A stretch of DNA of 64,000 bases from Durusdinium trenchii (GCA_963970005.1 CAXAMN010026794.1:91094-155093), one strand, 5' to 3'; positions 24,944-36,814 are shown, counted from the stretch's first letter. The notes: a model not told the origin generated them from the letters alone. Numbers and translations are program-made.

Positions 24944-25254
24944 CATATATCTAGGTCATCTATCCTACTAGTACCTGTAAGAATCGGTCAACCATTATTA
25001 CTTAAGAAGGCCTTCTTGCCCAGGCCCCGAATAGACACCCTGAGACCACCCGACGGTCAGTCCTGTGGATCGCCCGACGGGGTGGCGATGGCAGAGACCA
25101 GACGAACCATTGAAAGGCTCGAGCTCTGTTTAGTCTACAGTACTGTACAACCTTTTTGACCTAGAACCTGAATGACCCCTTCTCAAAACTTCTAAATATG
25201 GTTATACAATCCCAATACAGCTTGAAGCCTGAATGACCCAAGCTTGGCCAGGGT

Positions 25255-25560
25255 ATGAGGTGGATCCCGAGTCCGTGAGGACCGAGGAACGTTTGGCGCC
25301 GTCCTCAGACGAAATAGACGAAACAGATGCCCCTGTTTGTTCGGTTGCTTTCCACAAGAACTTGGCAAGGACACCAACATGCTTAGCTGCTAGGCACAGA
25401 CATTTTTCGCCACCTAGCCTGACTCGAGTTGTTGAAGTGGCAATGCTTCGTGCGCGAAGACCGCAACGAGAGTGTGAGGTCTATGCTGGCGCAGGCGGGG
25501 TCTCCCGTGGATGCTTCTACCTGTTTTCTTGATTCCAAGGGAACCTGTCCGTTTGGACGG
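25255..25560 (+). other. Candidate exons, unknown protein
   Basis: Two adjacent coding-like segments on the plus strand: YEVDPESVRTEERLAPSSDE continuing with IDETDAPVCSVAFHKN (about 25255-25370), and WQCFVREDRNESVRSMLAQA continuing with GSPVDASTCF (about 25438-25535). They are acidic, non-repetitive and lie in different frames, as exons of one gene would. Splice sites are not certain and I do not recognise the product. Confidence 0.3.
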
Positions 25561-25565
25561 CACAT

Positions 25566-25673
25566 GGGTGTGTCTGAAAATAGGGAGACCTCCCAGGCAA
25601 CGACCCCCTGGAAGAAAGAAAGGGATAGATAGATCCCGAACCGGTTGGAGGTCTCCCTATCAAATACACACCC
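25566..25673. mobile_element. Small foldback (MITE-like) element
   Basis: The arms 25566-25593 and 25647-25673 are inverted repeats: both start GGGTGTGT from the outside and end TAGGGAGACCTCC, with a 6 or 7-nt mismatch block between. The loop is about 53 bp. The GGTGTGTCTGAAAATAGGGA type of end is, to my knowledge, widespread in symbiont dinoflagellate genomes. No target-site duplication was seen. Confidence 0.55.
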
Positions 25674-25699
25674 ACCTGTCGGATGAATCGGATTGAGCC

Positions 25700-28600
25700 G
25701 GGCGGTGGTTGTCAGGCCGAGGCAGCTATCAGCAGGTCAACAGCATGGAGATGGTGGGCCCGGGGTACAGCTGGCATGTCTTTTGGGCGCAAAAAGCGAG
25801 GACATGGCGTGGCAGAAGAGTGAAGATTCTTCAATTGGCATCAATTCACCACAGAGAAGATTCGTAGCACCTTAAACCCATGGTTCTTAGTGCCTCAAAA
25901 CACACAGACATGCACAGACTGTTGCTCGATTTGGTCCACCATCCACACCTTTGGGCCCGTTGCGGCGGCAAAAACAGACAAAAGCCTGGCAGTGAGCCAC
26001 TTTCTCCCGGGCCAAGAGCCATGAAAGCCGATGCCGGTTCTTTGGGGGTTCCATCCACTTTCGCTTTGGGACCGGGAGAGTGGCTGCTCGCATGTGCAGC
26101 TGCCAAAAGGTCTACCTACTTCACGTGCTAGAGGTCTAAGAGGTGAAGGGAGGTACTTAAGTGTGCGGGGGATATATACTTCTTCCACTTTTGAAGGGCT
26201 CCAGACTCCCTGCACCCACCGTCCGACGCGGTCAACCGAAACACGCGCGGTAAAAGCGCCACTGGACCGGATGTCAGGAGGGGTGACTTTGAGAAAGAGA
26301 CCGTGGTCGTTTCCTCAGGCATGGTTGGTTCTTTTGGGTGACCCTTCTCTTTTCTTTTTTCGAAGAATGGATTGCGATTCACTTGAATGTGCACATGGCT
26401 TGGGCTTCAAGCTACAACTCAAGTTTAAAAGACCAGTTTTGCTTCTTTGTGACGGACGTCACCCAGTCACCTGGGCCGATGGATCTGTGCCACTTGGTGT
26501 TTTGGCCGGGTAAACATCCTCGTGACTTGGTTTGGTGAGTCCCACAGACTTGAGATCACTCAGACGCTATACGGGTCACAACGTGTCGAGGGCAGGTCCA
26601 TGCTAGGACCGCGCTAGGAAGCACCGCGTGTCTCGTGTGGCACCAATGATGCCAGAAAAGAATGCATACCACATCCACCATAAGCCTGTATCACATACCT
26701 TGGGTGAAAACTCCGTGAGTTGGCCATGCATCGGTCTGCATCGGTCTGCACGCTGCTTTGTCCTCGGTGATCTTCCGGTCTTCATGGACCATGCCAATAG
26801 ATTGAAGAAGAATATAGAGACATTCCTTGACTGCCAAACAAGAACATTTCCCGATGGTAGATTGAAGATTGCATTGATGGGTGTTGATCAACTTGGACAT
26901 CAGAACGAAGCAAGCTCCCTCCTCAGCGCTATCGTCCAGTCTCAGCGCTATCGTGCCAGGAATGAGGCGCAGCCAGAGCTGGGAGGGCGGAGCGGCGGAG
27001 CCAGAGAACGGAACCGTGCATGATGCACAGAGGAAGATTAAGATATACCAGTGATCATGCTTGGTTGAAGGTTGCATGTCAGGATATATGATGACAACCC
27101 CCAGAACACGTTGCGACTCGTGTTCCTTAGTTTTGCCTTGATCGAAACAAAGAATGGATGGCACCTAACCCCCCAACTCCCAACATCCAAGCAAGCTCCC
27201 AACATCCAACCATCGTGCTTGATTTGGAGTCCAACATGTGCACGCCAGGAGTCATGGTCGTATGAACATGTATGGAACTGCCAGGCTGAGTGGAGCCGCC
27301 ATTGGAGGTGGCTGCTGCCTCCTCCTCACGGTGGTCTTCTTGCTGATTGGCTTTCTCAACAATTGGTGGCAGTGATGGCCTCAGGAAAATTGATGTGCAG
27401 AGTGGGGGGGGCCTATTGAAACTTCATGATATTCGAATATATTCGATGTGTTTTTATTTATTACTGCTCTTTCTCTGTACAGACTTAGTGCGTGTCGGCC
27501 TCTAGCCGGTGCCTCTTCGCTTAAGAAAGGACTAGGTGTGCATTCATTGAGACTCGCGGAGTGCCTCCTGGAGACATGTCAGACATAGACTCCTGGACGG
27601 TCGTTCTCGCAGGTTCTTTTTCGATGGGAGCAGGGGCCACTTTCACCGTTTCGTGGAATTGTCGGTTGGCCGAAAAGCAGAAACTCGAGCCGTTTTGTTC
27701 GAACCCCGCTCAGGGACACCCGAGACTCGTTTTGTTGAGTTAGTGATGTTTGAAGTCCCTATCTCCTCATTCGGGACGTCGCCCAGCACCCACCCTGCGG
27801 TGTGTTGGCCGACTGAGGGCAGTTGGGGCGGCACCAGTCAGTGCACCTCGTGCTAAGCAGATCAGAGCATGTATTTTTTTGGGGTGGCTCAGTAACAAGC
27901 TGTTGTCGAGATGTTCCGAACCTTGAAAAGAGCATGAGACTTCGTGCCTCACAGATGGGTGGAAAGCGAAGCAGGTGTAAACAACGCAGATATATATGCA
28001 TGCATGCAGATATTATATAGTTGCCGAACCGATCTAATTGAGCTACCTGTTGCAGACTAACAGACAGGCTAACAGATAGACTAACAGTGACTAACATGCA
28101 ACAAACGCTTGCTTTCCAGGACACTCCACACCGAGGGCTGGGTTTTTGGGGATTGACTGAGGAGACGTGCGAGCTGATGACCATGGCGGCAGATCCTTGG
28201 ATGGGAAAGCGGCAGATTCCGCGCGGATGGACGGAGGGACCGACCGCGACCGATACGGTTTCTCCAGGACTCCACGACCACCAGAGCTGGATCCTTTTCG
28301 ACATAGCCTCGGTGGGTGGAAACCTCATGAACACGCATCATGCCAGCCACAATGTGAACACGCATCCACTCCTGCGAAGCTGCGGAGCTGGGCAGTTCTT
28401 CCAAGCTGGGCTGGACGGAGATGGACGGAGATGGGTATCCTAAAGGGCACCTGTGGCACACAGGAGAGTCCAGAGTTCGGGTGCAGTTCTCGCTGGGGTC
28501 TTTTAAACATTATTTACACGCATGGCTTCGGGTCGGAGTTGAAAGCCAAAGGCCCCATGCCTGAATTCACGACAGCCTGTCTTACAGCATGTTTTAATCT

Positions 28601-31500
28601 ATTTCACAAGAAACCAGTCTTACAGCTTAGGATCGAAGCCTGTCTTTCCCCAACGGTTTGTTTTCATTCACCCTTCAGCCGCTTCAGCCCTGTGAAACAC
28701 TAAGCCCATGGCGCAGAAGCAGCTCTGCTGCAGCCAGGCTCCAGAAGTTGCGAAGAGCTTCGAGTCAAGCTGAGCCTTTGTGAAGAATCCATAGCTGGAA
28801 GCCACCAATTTGATGGTCGATCTCGGACCTCAGTAACACCTCTCACTCAAAATGCCCCAATTGATCTCACTTCAACAGGCATGGGCGGCTTCTTCCTTGA
28901 GCCAAGCAGATCCTAATCAGAGTCTCTGGTAGGTTATGGTCCGGATTCAGATGGTTGCAGCAACCAAGTGATTGAGGGTTTTTACAGCGAAGGAAGAGAC
29001 CTGGATGATACTCAAGGCCCACAGATGCCCACGGATCACCTAGTGGGCTGACCATAGCTTTCTGTTAGTGAAGTTGGGGCCGTTGCTGATGCAGAATTCG
29101 TTGCCAGGGCTACACGCACTTCTGCCAGCAGCAGCAGAAGGATATCACTCACAACGTCGACCAGTCTCCTGGCAAAACGCACGTCGCAACGGCCAATTGA
29201 CACGTGCCGCTAGCTTTGTGAGCAGACATGTTTGGAGGCATGAAGAATTCGGACAAGACCGACACAAGATAGAGCAAGCAGTCCAGCTTGTTGTGATCAA
29301 GATTTTCTTCACCTTCCTGGGTGATAACCCCTTTGCACCTGGAACCCAGGTACTTCTACCATGTGAAGACTCTCGACTCTTCAGTCGATGTCGGGGCCGG
29401 CCTGAGATTGAACGATCCATGTGTTTTTGTCCCTCGTCCAGACGGGTCCACCGTGGCTCCTTGCCAATACGAATAGAGTGGCAACGGTCGTTCCCCCTGC
29501 GATAGCGTTAAGGAACTCTGCTGGAAAATGCTGGAAACAGATTGGCTATCTCAGAGTCTTTTCGTGTCGTGTGAGTCTACGCCCAATATTTGCAACGCGA
29601 TAAATCTGCGAAGTTTGCTCAAGTTGCATGGTTTGAGCTCTAAGGGACGTGAAGGTGAACCACGTTGTGCCAGTTCCTGTGCCGCCTCCTCCTCGTAAAG
29701 TCATCACGCCGGGTCCTGATGGGAGTGGGACAGTTGCGACGTCGAAGCGACTCCAACAGAAAGCTTTGATTTGATGATGTTCAGTCATGTGGAGACCCAG
29801 CATATTCATGCGTGCTGTCCAGTTGAATTCTTTGTGCAATCTATGATGATCTCCCCTGTAAGTCCTTTTAGTTGAACATGTTGAAGCTATCTGGAATGTG
29901 TATACTTGCCGCACAATCAATTGGATGACAAAGAGATATAAAGAGGGACCTCAAAAAAATCATTTCAACTCTGGCTTTCAACGCTACTGGAGGAACTGTT
30001 GAAAGTTTGAACTCTATAGGACGTGGTGTTGGACGAGCCTCCCGAATCTGTCTTGCCAGTCGTGACTTTTGGACGGTCAAACTGTACAAGCTCCTCATAC
30101 TCAACGAAGAACAGAACATGAAACACAAGAGCTTGGGATCCAAAAGATGTTTGGACAGCGGAGACTTCCACATCCATCTTCTTTGTGCGACCAACACACG
30201 GAAACACGGCTGGCTTGTCTCTTTGTTCTGTATATATACTTAAATTAGCAGCCGCAGAATAATAAAGACAAAACAATCGAGAGTCGGATGTGATCGAGGA
30301 TGTGATCGAGTCACCCACCAGGAAACAGGGAACATGGTGGGATGTATCAACTGGAAGACGTGGTCTGGGATACATCTAAGTAGGACGCTACGAACGGAAC
30401 AAAGGGCATCGCTACGAACGGAGCAAGGACGCTACTAGGGGCTCCTGGCATCGCTACTAGGAACAAGAAGTCTGGATTCACGTACCAGATGTCTCCTGAC
30501 CTACCAGGTCATGGTAGATGTTCATCATGACCGAACATGGCGTATCCATGCGTATCCATGGGTCGAAATAGCGGAGGTGTTTTCAAAGCTTGGAATATGT
30601 GGTATTTGTCCAGGCGTTCACTGGTTTGCACCAACCGAGGCACAAGGTCATGGTGCACACACATGCCTTCGACTGCGACGCGGGTTGGGTGCTCAGAGAT
30701 TTCTTGGATGCATCAAAGCAATCAGGACAAGGAGGCCAGTTATATTTAAAGTATCAATGGCATACAAGTTGAACATGTTGTATATGTAGCTGGATACCTG
30801 GACGTCATCGTCTATGGGTTTCTGCTACTATGAACCCTTCGTCTTTATATGAGGATGGGTCAAAACCTGGAGCCCTGGTTGCGGGGAAGACGTTCTTCTT
30901 TTTTTCGCAACTGATTTGTTGGTTTCAGGCAGAGGGTGGTCATTGGTCCTTGAGAACCACTATGTGATTCAACATTCTTCAACCCTGAATGATTTCGGTC
31001 TCTGTGATTCTCAAAGATGTTGTTGAAGCTTCCCACGGAAGATACCATCCCAACCATCTCCCAGAATTTTCAGAGAAATAGCTGCACAGTGGGTGGAGGA
31101 CGGCAATTCCAAGCGCTTCTGGGGTCCTTCTTCGAATGATTGCAAAGCAACTTGCTGGGACGTTGACGTCGTTACTAGGCCTCGCCGCGACCGCACCGAG
31201 GCATAGACAATTGGCAACACACCTGGTCCTCGCAGCACCAGCGCTACTGCTGCTACCTCCGCCACATTGGCTGCCACACCAAGGCGGGGCTCTAGGGACC
31301 GGTCGGAGGGGAAGCGGTGCTGCTGTGCTATGGGGTTTTGTTTGCATTCTTTTGTCACATTTACACATGGCTGTCCATAGTAGGTTGATGCATTGATTGA
31401 AACGAAGACTTTTCACTGGCTGCAAAGGTGGAGTATCGGCTGCTCGGTTGCATTACTTCTCACTTCTCGTTTGGAGCTGTTCACGCCACACGAACAGATG
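25700..31500. other. Mostly non-coding stretch with possible exons
   Basis: No complete gene. Coding-like islands lie near 26215-26320 (SDAVNRNTRGKSATGPDVRR) and 28165-28440. At 30649-30705 the plus strand reads VMVHTHAFDCDAGWVL, which resembles the exon at 33226 (HVQVQHIYDCNAGFSNW) and may be a paralogous exon. CTAGTAGC-family repeats occupy 30375-30470. CTAACAGA-type short repeats lie at 28055-28100. Confidence 0.25.
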
Positions 31501-31560
31501 CAAACAAGCTGTTCGTGTGGAGATGGCCAGCCAAGGCCCCACTACCATACCATCACCCAG

Positions 31561-31659
31561 ACCAAGCACGTGTCCGTGCCCGTGCCCGTGCCTGTGCCTG
31601 CCCCTCCAGCGCAAGTGATCACTCATGTGCAGAACGTGCCCGTCCATGATCCTTGGAAG
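31561..31659 (+). other. VPVP-repeat exon A
   Basis: It follows CATCACCCAG and is 33 codons in phase 0. It reads TKHVSVPVPVPVPAPP, then QVITHVQNVPVHDPWK. It ends AAG before GAAGTT, a possible GA-type donor as reported for dinoflagellates. Its end (NVPVHDPWK) parallels that of the 32337 exon (VPVKVTDPGK). Repeated Val-Pro-Val is typical of articulin and alveolin cortical proteins, but I cannot assign the family firmly. Confidence 0.5.
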
Positions 31660-31834
31660 GAAGTTCTTCCAGAGTTCAAAGAGTAGAACAATTTTAAAAC
31701 AGTTCAAACAAAGGAATTCTTCCAGAGTTCAAGCTTGGAGCCGAACAAGAAACTGCGACAAACGGGGGAGATTTGTCCAACCGCGGCCCGGACTCGCGCG
31801 CGCTTGCCAAGTCAGAAAACACATCCCAGACGTA

Positions 31835-31910
31835 CATGTGTCCGGTCCACACGTCCCCCAAAAGCATCCCAACATGGACGTGACAGACAGGTTGGGCCCT
31901 TGGGGAAGAC
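31835..31910 (+). other. VPVP-type exon B (borders uncertain)
   Basis: It reads VHVSGPHVPQKHPNMDVTD followed by RLGPWG. This is a divergent relative of the neighbouring exon (HV-S-P-HVP ... DPW). It follows ACATCCCAG. The exact ends are unclear. Confidence 0.35.
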
Positions 31911-31977
31911 CAAGTTCCTCTCAAACCATTGGCTTTCCCGGCATATGTCACAAACTGGGTGGCTGAGTCGAACTCAG

Positions 31978-32044
31978 GACGCGCCACAAGTCATCAAGGT
32001 GCCCACACCTGGTGCTCCCCATATCGAGCCTTGGCCACGAAAGG
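31978..32044 (+). other. VPVP-type exon C
   Basis: It follows CGAACTCAG and reads DAPQVIKVPTPGAPHIEPWP, then RK. It ends at AAGG before GTGCAA. The IKVPTP core and terminal PW match the other exons of this series. Confidence 0.4.
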
Positions 32045-32336
32045 GTGCAACCAGGGAACGGATTGCAGATTGAATGGATTTCAGAAGCTCCATGTTGGGG
32101 AGTCATTCCCCCTACACACATGGTTTGGTCGCAGTATGTCGCAGTGCAATGTTGCGCACGAAGGTGGTTTGGGTGGATTCATGACAACATCACGATTGGT
32201 TTGCATGGGTGATTTCCTCCACATCCGCCAAATCCTTGAACAATACCAACCAACATAATTCTTCGCATCCCAGCGCCCGGAGGACTTCGCGACGTACGCC
32301 GCTACAAAGTGCCCAAAAAGAAGAGCTCGTGCTCAG

Positions 32337-32441
32337 GTGCCCAAGTATGTGCATCAGAAGCACTATGTGCCCGTGCCCGAGCCAAGCCCACCTCAGTATC
32401 ACAATGTGCCCGTGCCGGTGAAGGTCACTGATCCTGGCAAG
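32337..32441 (+). other. VPVP-repeat exon D
   Basis: It follows GTGCTCAG and is 35 codons in phase 0. It reads VPKYVHQKHYVPVPEPSPPQ, then YHNVPVPVKVTDPGK. It ends AAG before GCCGAG, a possible GC donor. A stop follows in frame shortly after, so splicing is needed. Confidence 0.5.
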
Positions 32442-32788
32442 GCCGAGTAGGTCGAGTAGGTCGATGTGTCGGACCTGGTGCACCTGGCGGTGTCGTCCAT
32501 GTTCCATGCCATTGGTCCGACCTGGATTGGTGTGGTAATTTGAATCGACCTGGAAATCCATGCATCGCTCAGTGGTACTGGATCGAAACTCTTGGGTCCC
32601 CTTGGAAAGTTGAGACAATCATGTTTAGAATCAGTTTAGACATGTTTAGATCACCAAGATTTGAGGAACTCATATCGCAAAACACGACACTGCAATGTTG
32701 CACTGTCTATACATCTACAACATACACATATCATACAGTCACACATATTATATATATATATATGTCATTTTGGCTCCTGGCTTTGCAG

Positions 32789-32870
32789 TGTCGCGGCTCG
32801 CCAGCCGTTGCTGGTGGAGGTCATCAACGTGCCCGTTCCGTTGCCCTCTCAGACCATCGTGAAAAACAAG
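32789..32870 (+). other. VPVP-type exon E
   Basis: It follows GGCTTTGCAG and reads VAARQPLLVEVINVPVPLP, then SQTIVKNK. It ends AAG before GCTCAA, again a possible GC donor. The INVPVPLP core matches exons A and D. Confidence 0.45.
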
Positions 32871-33225
32871 GCTCAAAATGAGTCGAGGAGTTGGACCAGG
32901 TTGAGTGGTCGATCGGCCATTGTAAGAACACATGGAAAGAAACTGTTGGATGTTTTTTGTTGCAGACATTTGTCAGTGGATGACCGAGGTCATTTTCCAA
33001 AACTGTTTTCAATGTTTAACTAATGCACCAAAGAATGAGGCAAGAGTTGAGACAAGATGCTACCCAAAGGACGTACTTCACCAAGATGTTGCGAGATCGT
33101 TACATGTAACATTTTGATGTCGCACACCTTTCCAAGTGCAGATGCGACAGATAGACCTTTGTCTGTGAGAGCAAAGGGTTCCGGACAATTGTGATGTGTT
33201 GTCCGGCCTGGCTTAGCAACTGTAG

Positions 33226-33290
33226 GTGCTCTACAAGACCAGGCACGTGCAGGTGCAACACATCTATGACTGCAATGCTGGCTTTAGCAA
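33226..33290 (+). other. Exon F with a DCNAG motif
   Basis: It follows CAACTGTAG and reads VLYKTRHVQVQHIYDCNAGF, then SNW. The DCxAG motif followed by NW is one I associate with several dinoflagellate proteins, without a known function. The downstream end is uncertain because the frame stays open past 33330. Confidence 0.4.
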
Positions 33291-34208
33291 TTGGCCGCTT
33301 GAGAGTGCTTTTGGGGGTCGGGGTGGGGGATGGCTTGGGAAGTTCTTTTTGCTGCAAGGCTGTTTGATTGGTGAATGGTTGGACCAGGTAGGGTTGCCTG
33401 AGAACCTTTGATCTCATTGTGTTTTCCATTGTTAGTTGAAACTCAACCAATAGGAACTTGCCCAGACTGCGTTGAGCCACTTCGGTGCAGATTGCTGTGA
33501 TTATCTTAAAGACTTCTTCATATCTCTCCACCAATGGCCTGTTCTGGCTTTAGCAAGGATGTCTGGCTGGTCCTCTGCCAAGAAGAGCTGGTGCTGTGCC
33601 AACCAGCAGCGTGGCTGCCCAGGCAGGAAGAATAAGTAGGATGATGCTTCAAACGAGAGCTCGCGCCCAAAAATACCAAAGTTCAGTACGAATCGTCAAA
33701 CCGATCACACTTATCCTGCATTGTGTTTTGACCTAAGTAGAACAGGCCTCAACCAACTCGCATGTTTCTTTTCAAGCCTCTCGACTTGAAACCAGACGGA
33801 GGACGGTCTTACAAGCCCCGCGGATCTGGGTGATTCAGGGGATGAGCGGAGGGACCGGGGACGGTTGTGCCATGGGGAAGCTCCCCATGGCCCGGTATGG
33901 CGAATCATCCAAACTCCGTTTCTTCAAGGCTACCACGGGCCTAACCAATCCCAGCGAAGGTAAGAAGAGAGATAAACAAATATATAGTGGGTTCCATAGT
34001 CTTGACATTTTCAGAGCTACCTCCGACCATGGGTTAGCATACAGTCTTGACAGCTGTGTAATTGACCATACTCTGATGACACTATGGTCAATGTCCATTT
34101 CTGAGTTCTCCGTTGTTTTTGGGCTTGTCTTGCCACCCGATCGGATGGGGCTCACATTCCACCGGTTTCGTTGGCCTTCATGGCGCCATCAACGACCTGT
34201 TTTCGCAG

Positions 34209-34312
34209 GCTCCCATTCTGGGCAGCTGGCCAAGACCGTGGTGACCGGCGTGACCACTCATGAGGGCCCCACTTACTATCACCACTCGGATGGCATGGCC
34301 GGCGCCACTTGA
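34209..34312 (+). other. Possible terminal exon of the VPVP gene
   Basis: It follows CTGTTTTCGCAG and reads SHSGQLAKTVVTGVTTHEGP, then TYYHHSDGMAGAT and a TGA at 34310-34312. The strong acceptor and in-frame stop suit a last exon on the same strand as exons A to F. Membership in that gene is inference. Confidence 0.35.
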
Positions 34313-34359
34313 CAGGTGGTCCAAGTATGTTCAGCTTAGTTCTGGGTACAGTAGTAAGG

Positions 34360-34510
34360 CCAGGAGCCCCTAGTAGCGTCCTTGCTCCTAGTAGCGATGC
34401 CAGGAGTCCCTAGTAGCGTCCTTGCTCCTAGTAGCGATGCCAGGAGCCCCTAGTAGCGTCCTTGCTCCTAGTAGCGATGCCAGGAGCCCCTAGTAACGTT
34501 CTTGTTCCTT
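34360..34510. repeat. 40-bp tandem repeat (about 4 copies)
   Basis: Units start at 34360, 34400, 34440 and 34480 with exact 40-bp spacing. Each begins CCAGGAGCCCCTAGTAGCGT and ends CTCCTAGTAGCGATG. Copies differ by one or two bases; the last decays after 34500. This is the cleanest member of the family scattered across the window. Confidence 0.92.
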
Positions 34511-34514
34511 GGTT

Positions 34515-36649
34515 AACAGATCTAGATAGAGAAACTTGAAGATTTGGAGGAAGAATGTCTTCCAAGAAATTGATTCCTCTTTCATGTTTCTTGCAGGGAG
34601 GGTAGGTGTAATGAACCTGACGGACTTTGTCGGGGTGTGGGAGGGACCAGCCTATGATGTGACAGCTGTGAAAGCTTCTCTCTGGTGTGGCTCCATACGC
34701 GTGAAGCGAAACATGAACGAACAAGTCTCAAATGATCCACAAATCAACATCAACAAACACAATCAACAAGCGTTCAGAACATGTTTTTTTTTAAACATTT
34801 AAAACTAATTTTTAAACATGGTTTCCCGTACTTTTGTTGCAGCTGAATAGAGTGCAACAAAGAAATGACCCCGGCATCGTTGTTCATCGAGGTGATTCAA
34901 AGCTCTTCTGGAGACTTGGATATGAGTTCGAAGGCTAACGAGTTCGGGAACATCCTTGGGGTTGTGATGTTGAGTTCATTTAGTATAGAATGATCACATC
35001 ATCAATCGGCCTGGGATGAGTTCCTTCTGTTGATTGAGCATCAAACGAAGCATCATCACACTGTGGAGTCAGAGCTCCAAGTCATTTCCCTTATCCCAAT
35101 TGCTTTAACTTTAACAGAACACCTGGGCGAGAATCCTTCAAATTAAACGTCCAGTCAAACCAAAACAGCTTGTGAACGGTCTGCTCCAGCCCAGGGACTG
35201 GCCAGGCCAACTGCCACTGAGATGGCCAACTGTCACTTCTTGGGGATGTCGCAATGACTACGGTCCTGAGGTCCTCAAAATAGAGTCCGGAACGGTGTCC
35301 TTCCGCATGTCCAATCCATTTTCACAGAACGGTACGCCCCGTCGCGGGGGTCCCACTTGCCGTCCACAGGTCGGTGCCTGCCGCATACCGAGGTACGATG
35401 AGCGACAGCGGAAGCTTTGGAGACGGCTATGGCGGGAGGGACGGGGGGGAACGGGGGATGGATTCGGATGGTTTCAGGGAGAGTTTGAGCATGGAACCTA
35501 ATAGCCATGGCCTCCAACCTAGTAGCGATGGCCTCCAACCTAGTAGCGATGGTTTCAGGATGGTTTGAGGGATGAGAGTGTATGGAAATAGGGGAAAAAC
35601 CCATTGAGGCGTTCCGACCTCTTCCAACCCCTGGGTATAGGTGAAGGATGCTCGATCATTGACACGAAACAGGAAGGCAGCATTGAAGGTGAACTGAGCT
35701 GCGCGGACTCAGCTGAACTGCAGAGCTGCGCAGACTCATGTTGCAACGGTTTAACCTCTCTGACTCAGTGAAAGTGTACTGAGGCCCCTTGAAAGACCCC
35801 ACTTGCTTCCCAGAGAAAAAGCATTCCACCCAACCCTTTGAGCTCCAGAGTTTCGGGCCAAAAGCTGGCAGCTGCACGGTCTCATAGAATAACAAAAGCG
35901 ACCGTCGTGAGTGACAAAAACATCACTTCTGGCTCACAGATGCGGCGTTTGGGCACCGAAATCGGCAGGTCATTCGTACCATGTTGTCCACCACATCGTC
36001 CATCACTGAGAACGCTTGAGATAATGAGGCCCCGGTGATGGAAACGCTGACGTTTTCGCCGTTTGGATTGCGCCACGGGCTATCGACTGTGCTTGCCATA
36101 GCAACCAGTGGACCAGTTCTTTTGCTGGACCTCCAGCAAAAGTGCCTTGCAGTTGCACCCTGAGCTTTGAAGGTGCACCTAAAGAATAGTTAGTTTGTCT
36201 ACAGATGTGTACAGCCTTTAATACAATTCTTGAAGGCTGCTCTGGAATTCAGACCGTTCAGGTGAGCCATTTAATGTTGTACACGTTTGCATGTTTTGTC
36301 ATTGGACCACTGGTTAATACCCCAGAACTTTGGTGACACCTTTCAAACTCTGGTTAAACCCTTTGTATACATGAGACCAACCCCATCTAACCCTATGATT
36401 ACTATGATTCATTTAATGCAGTACTCAAATGAACGGATACCAAGTCAGCCGCCATGGACCATGTGGAGAAACAGATGATGTCCTCAGAAGCAGTCGTTGA
36501 AGCACTCGTTGAGCATCTGGTCAGGTTCTGCAGAAGGAGAAGCTGAGAGATGAAGGCAGTATTTGTACTGCAGTAGCTTGACACTCTTGGGGCAACATGT
36601 CAGCAGAATAAGCGGACAGTGACGTCAGACATTTTGCTGAACCTACACG
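34515..36649. other. Non-coding stretch upstream of the copia element
   Basis: No gene recognised. Two to three CTAGTAGCGATGGCCTCCAA units lie at 35500-35560. The rest has no clear coding-like run, apart from short open frames on both strands. Confidence 0.4.
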
Positions 36650-36654
36650 TACAT
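36650..36654. repeat. Copia target-site duplication, left (TACAT)
   Basis: TACAT directly precedes the left LTR and recurs directly after the right LTR (54079-54083). A 5-bp duplication is the normal footprint of a Ty1/copia integrase. Confidence 0.9.
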
Positions 36655-36676
36655 TGTCAATAGGGATGAGGTCCCA

Positions 36677-36691
36677 GTATAGTTGCTATAC
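36677..36691. promoter_or_regulatory. Perfect 6-bp palindrome in U3
   Basis: GTATAG-TTG-CTATAC is an inverted repeat with a 3-nt centre, 9 bp upstream of the DinoSL. It is also present in the right LTR (53941-53955). It could be a protein-binding site or RNA hairpin; function is not shown. Confidence 0.45.
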
Positions 36692-36699
36692 AGGTACAT

Positions 36700-36721
36700 G
36701 CCGTAGCCATTTTGGCTCAAG
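36700..36721 (+). promoter_or_regulatory. DinoSL sequence in the left LTR
   Basis: All 22 positions match the dinoflagellate spliced leader consensus (D-CCGTAGCC...GGCTCAAG, with D = G). The exon sequence is followed by TGCCCAACC and not by the GTA... intron start of an SL RNA gene, so this is an embedded copy and not an SL gene. It ends in AAG, so the same position can act again as a trans-splice acceptor. Confidence 0.93.
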
Positions 36722-36814
36722 TGCCCAACCAGGTAAAAAGGAGCTTTAGCGCGCGAGCTTCATGTTGAACTAAGGGCTAGAACGGGGCCAGGGCACACTT
36801 TCCATCCGTTCGCA

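Larger units (their letters stand above)
36655..36814 (+). repeat. Left LTR (160 bp)
   Basis: Runs from TGTCAATAGGG to CCGTTCGCA. It matches 53919-54078 at every position I compared. If transcripts start with the spliced leader at 36700, U3 is only 45 bp and R plus U5 is 115 bp. Confidence 0.95.

Noticed and set aside
24674..25159. Open frame with a long Ser run
   Set aside because: The run is the (TAG)n array with an N gap; only the part after 25020 looks coding-like, and it has no support.
32764..32776. CATTTTGGCTC, an 11-nt match to the DinoSL
   Set aside because: Too short and the flanks do not match; expected by chance at this length in a window plus family bias. A 10-nt match near 53665 was dismissed for the same reason.
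36655..36814. Possible SL RNA gene
   Set aside because: The leader is followed by TGCCC and not a GT-type intron start, and it lies at the same offset in both LTRs of a retrotransposon.
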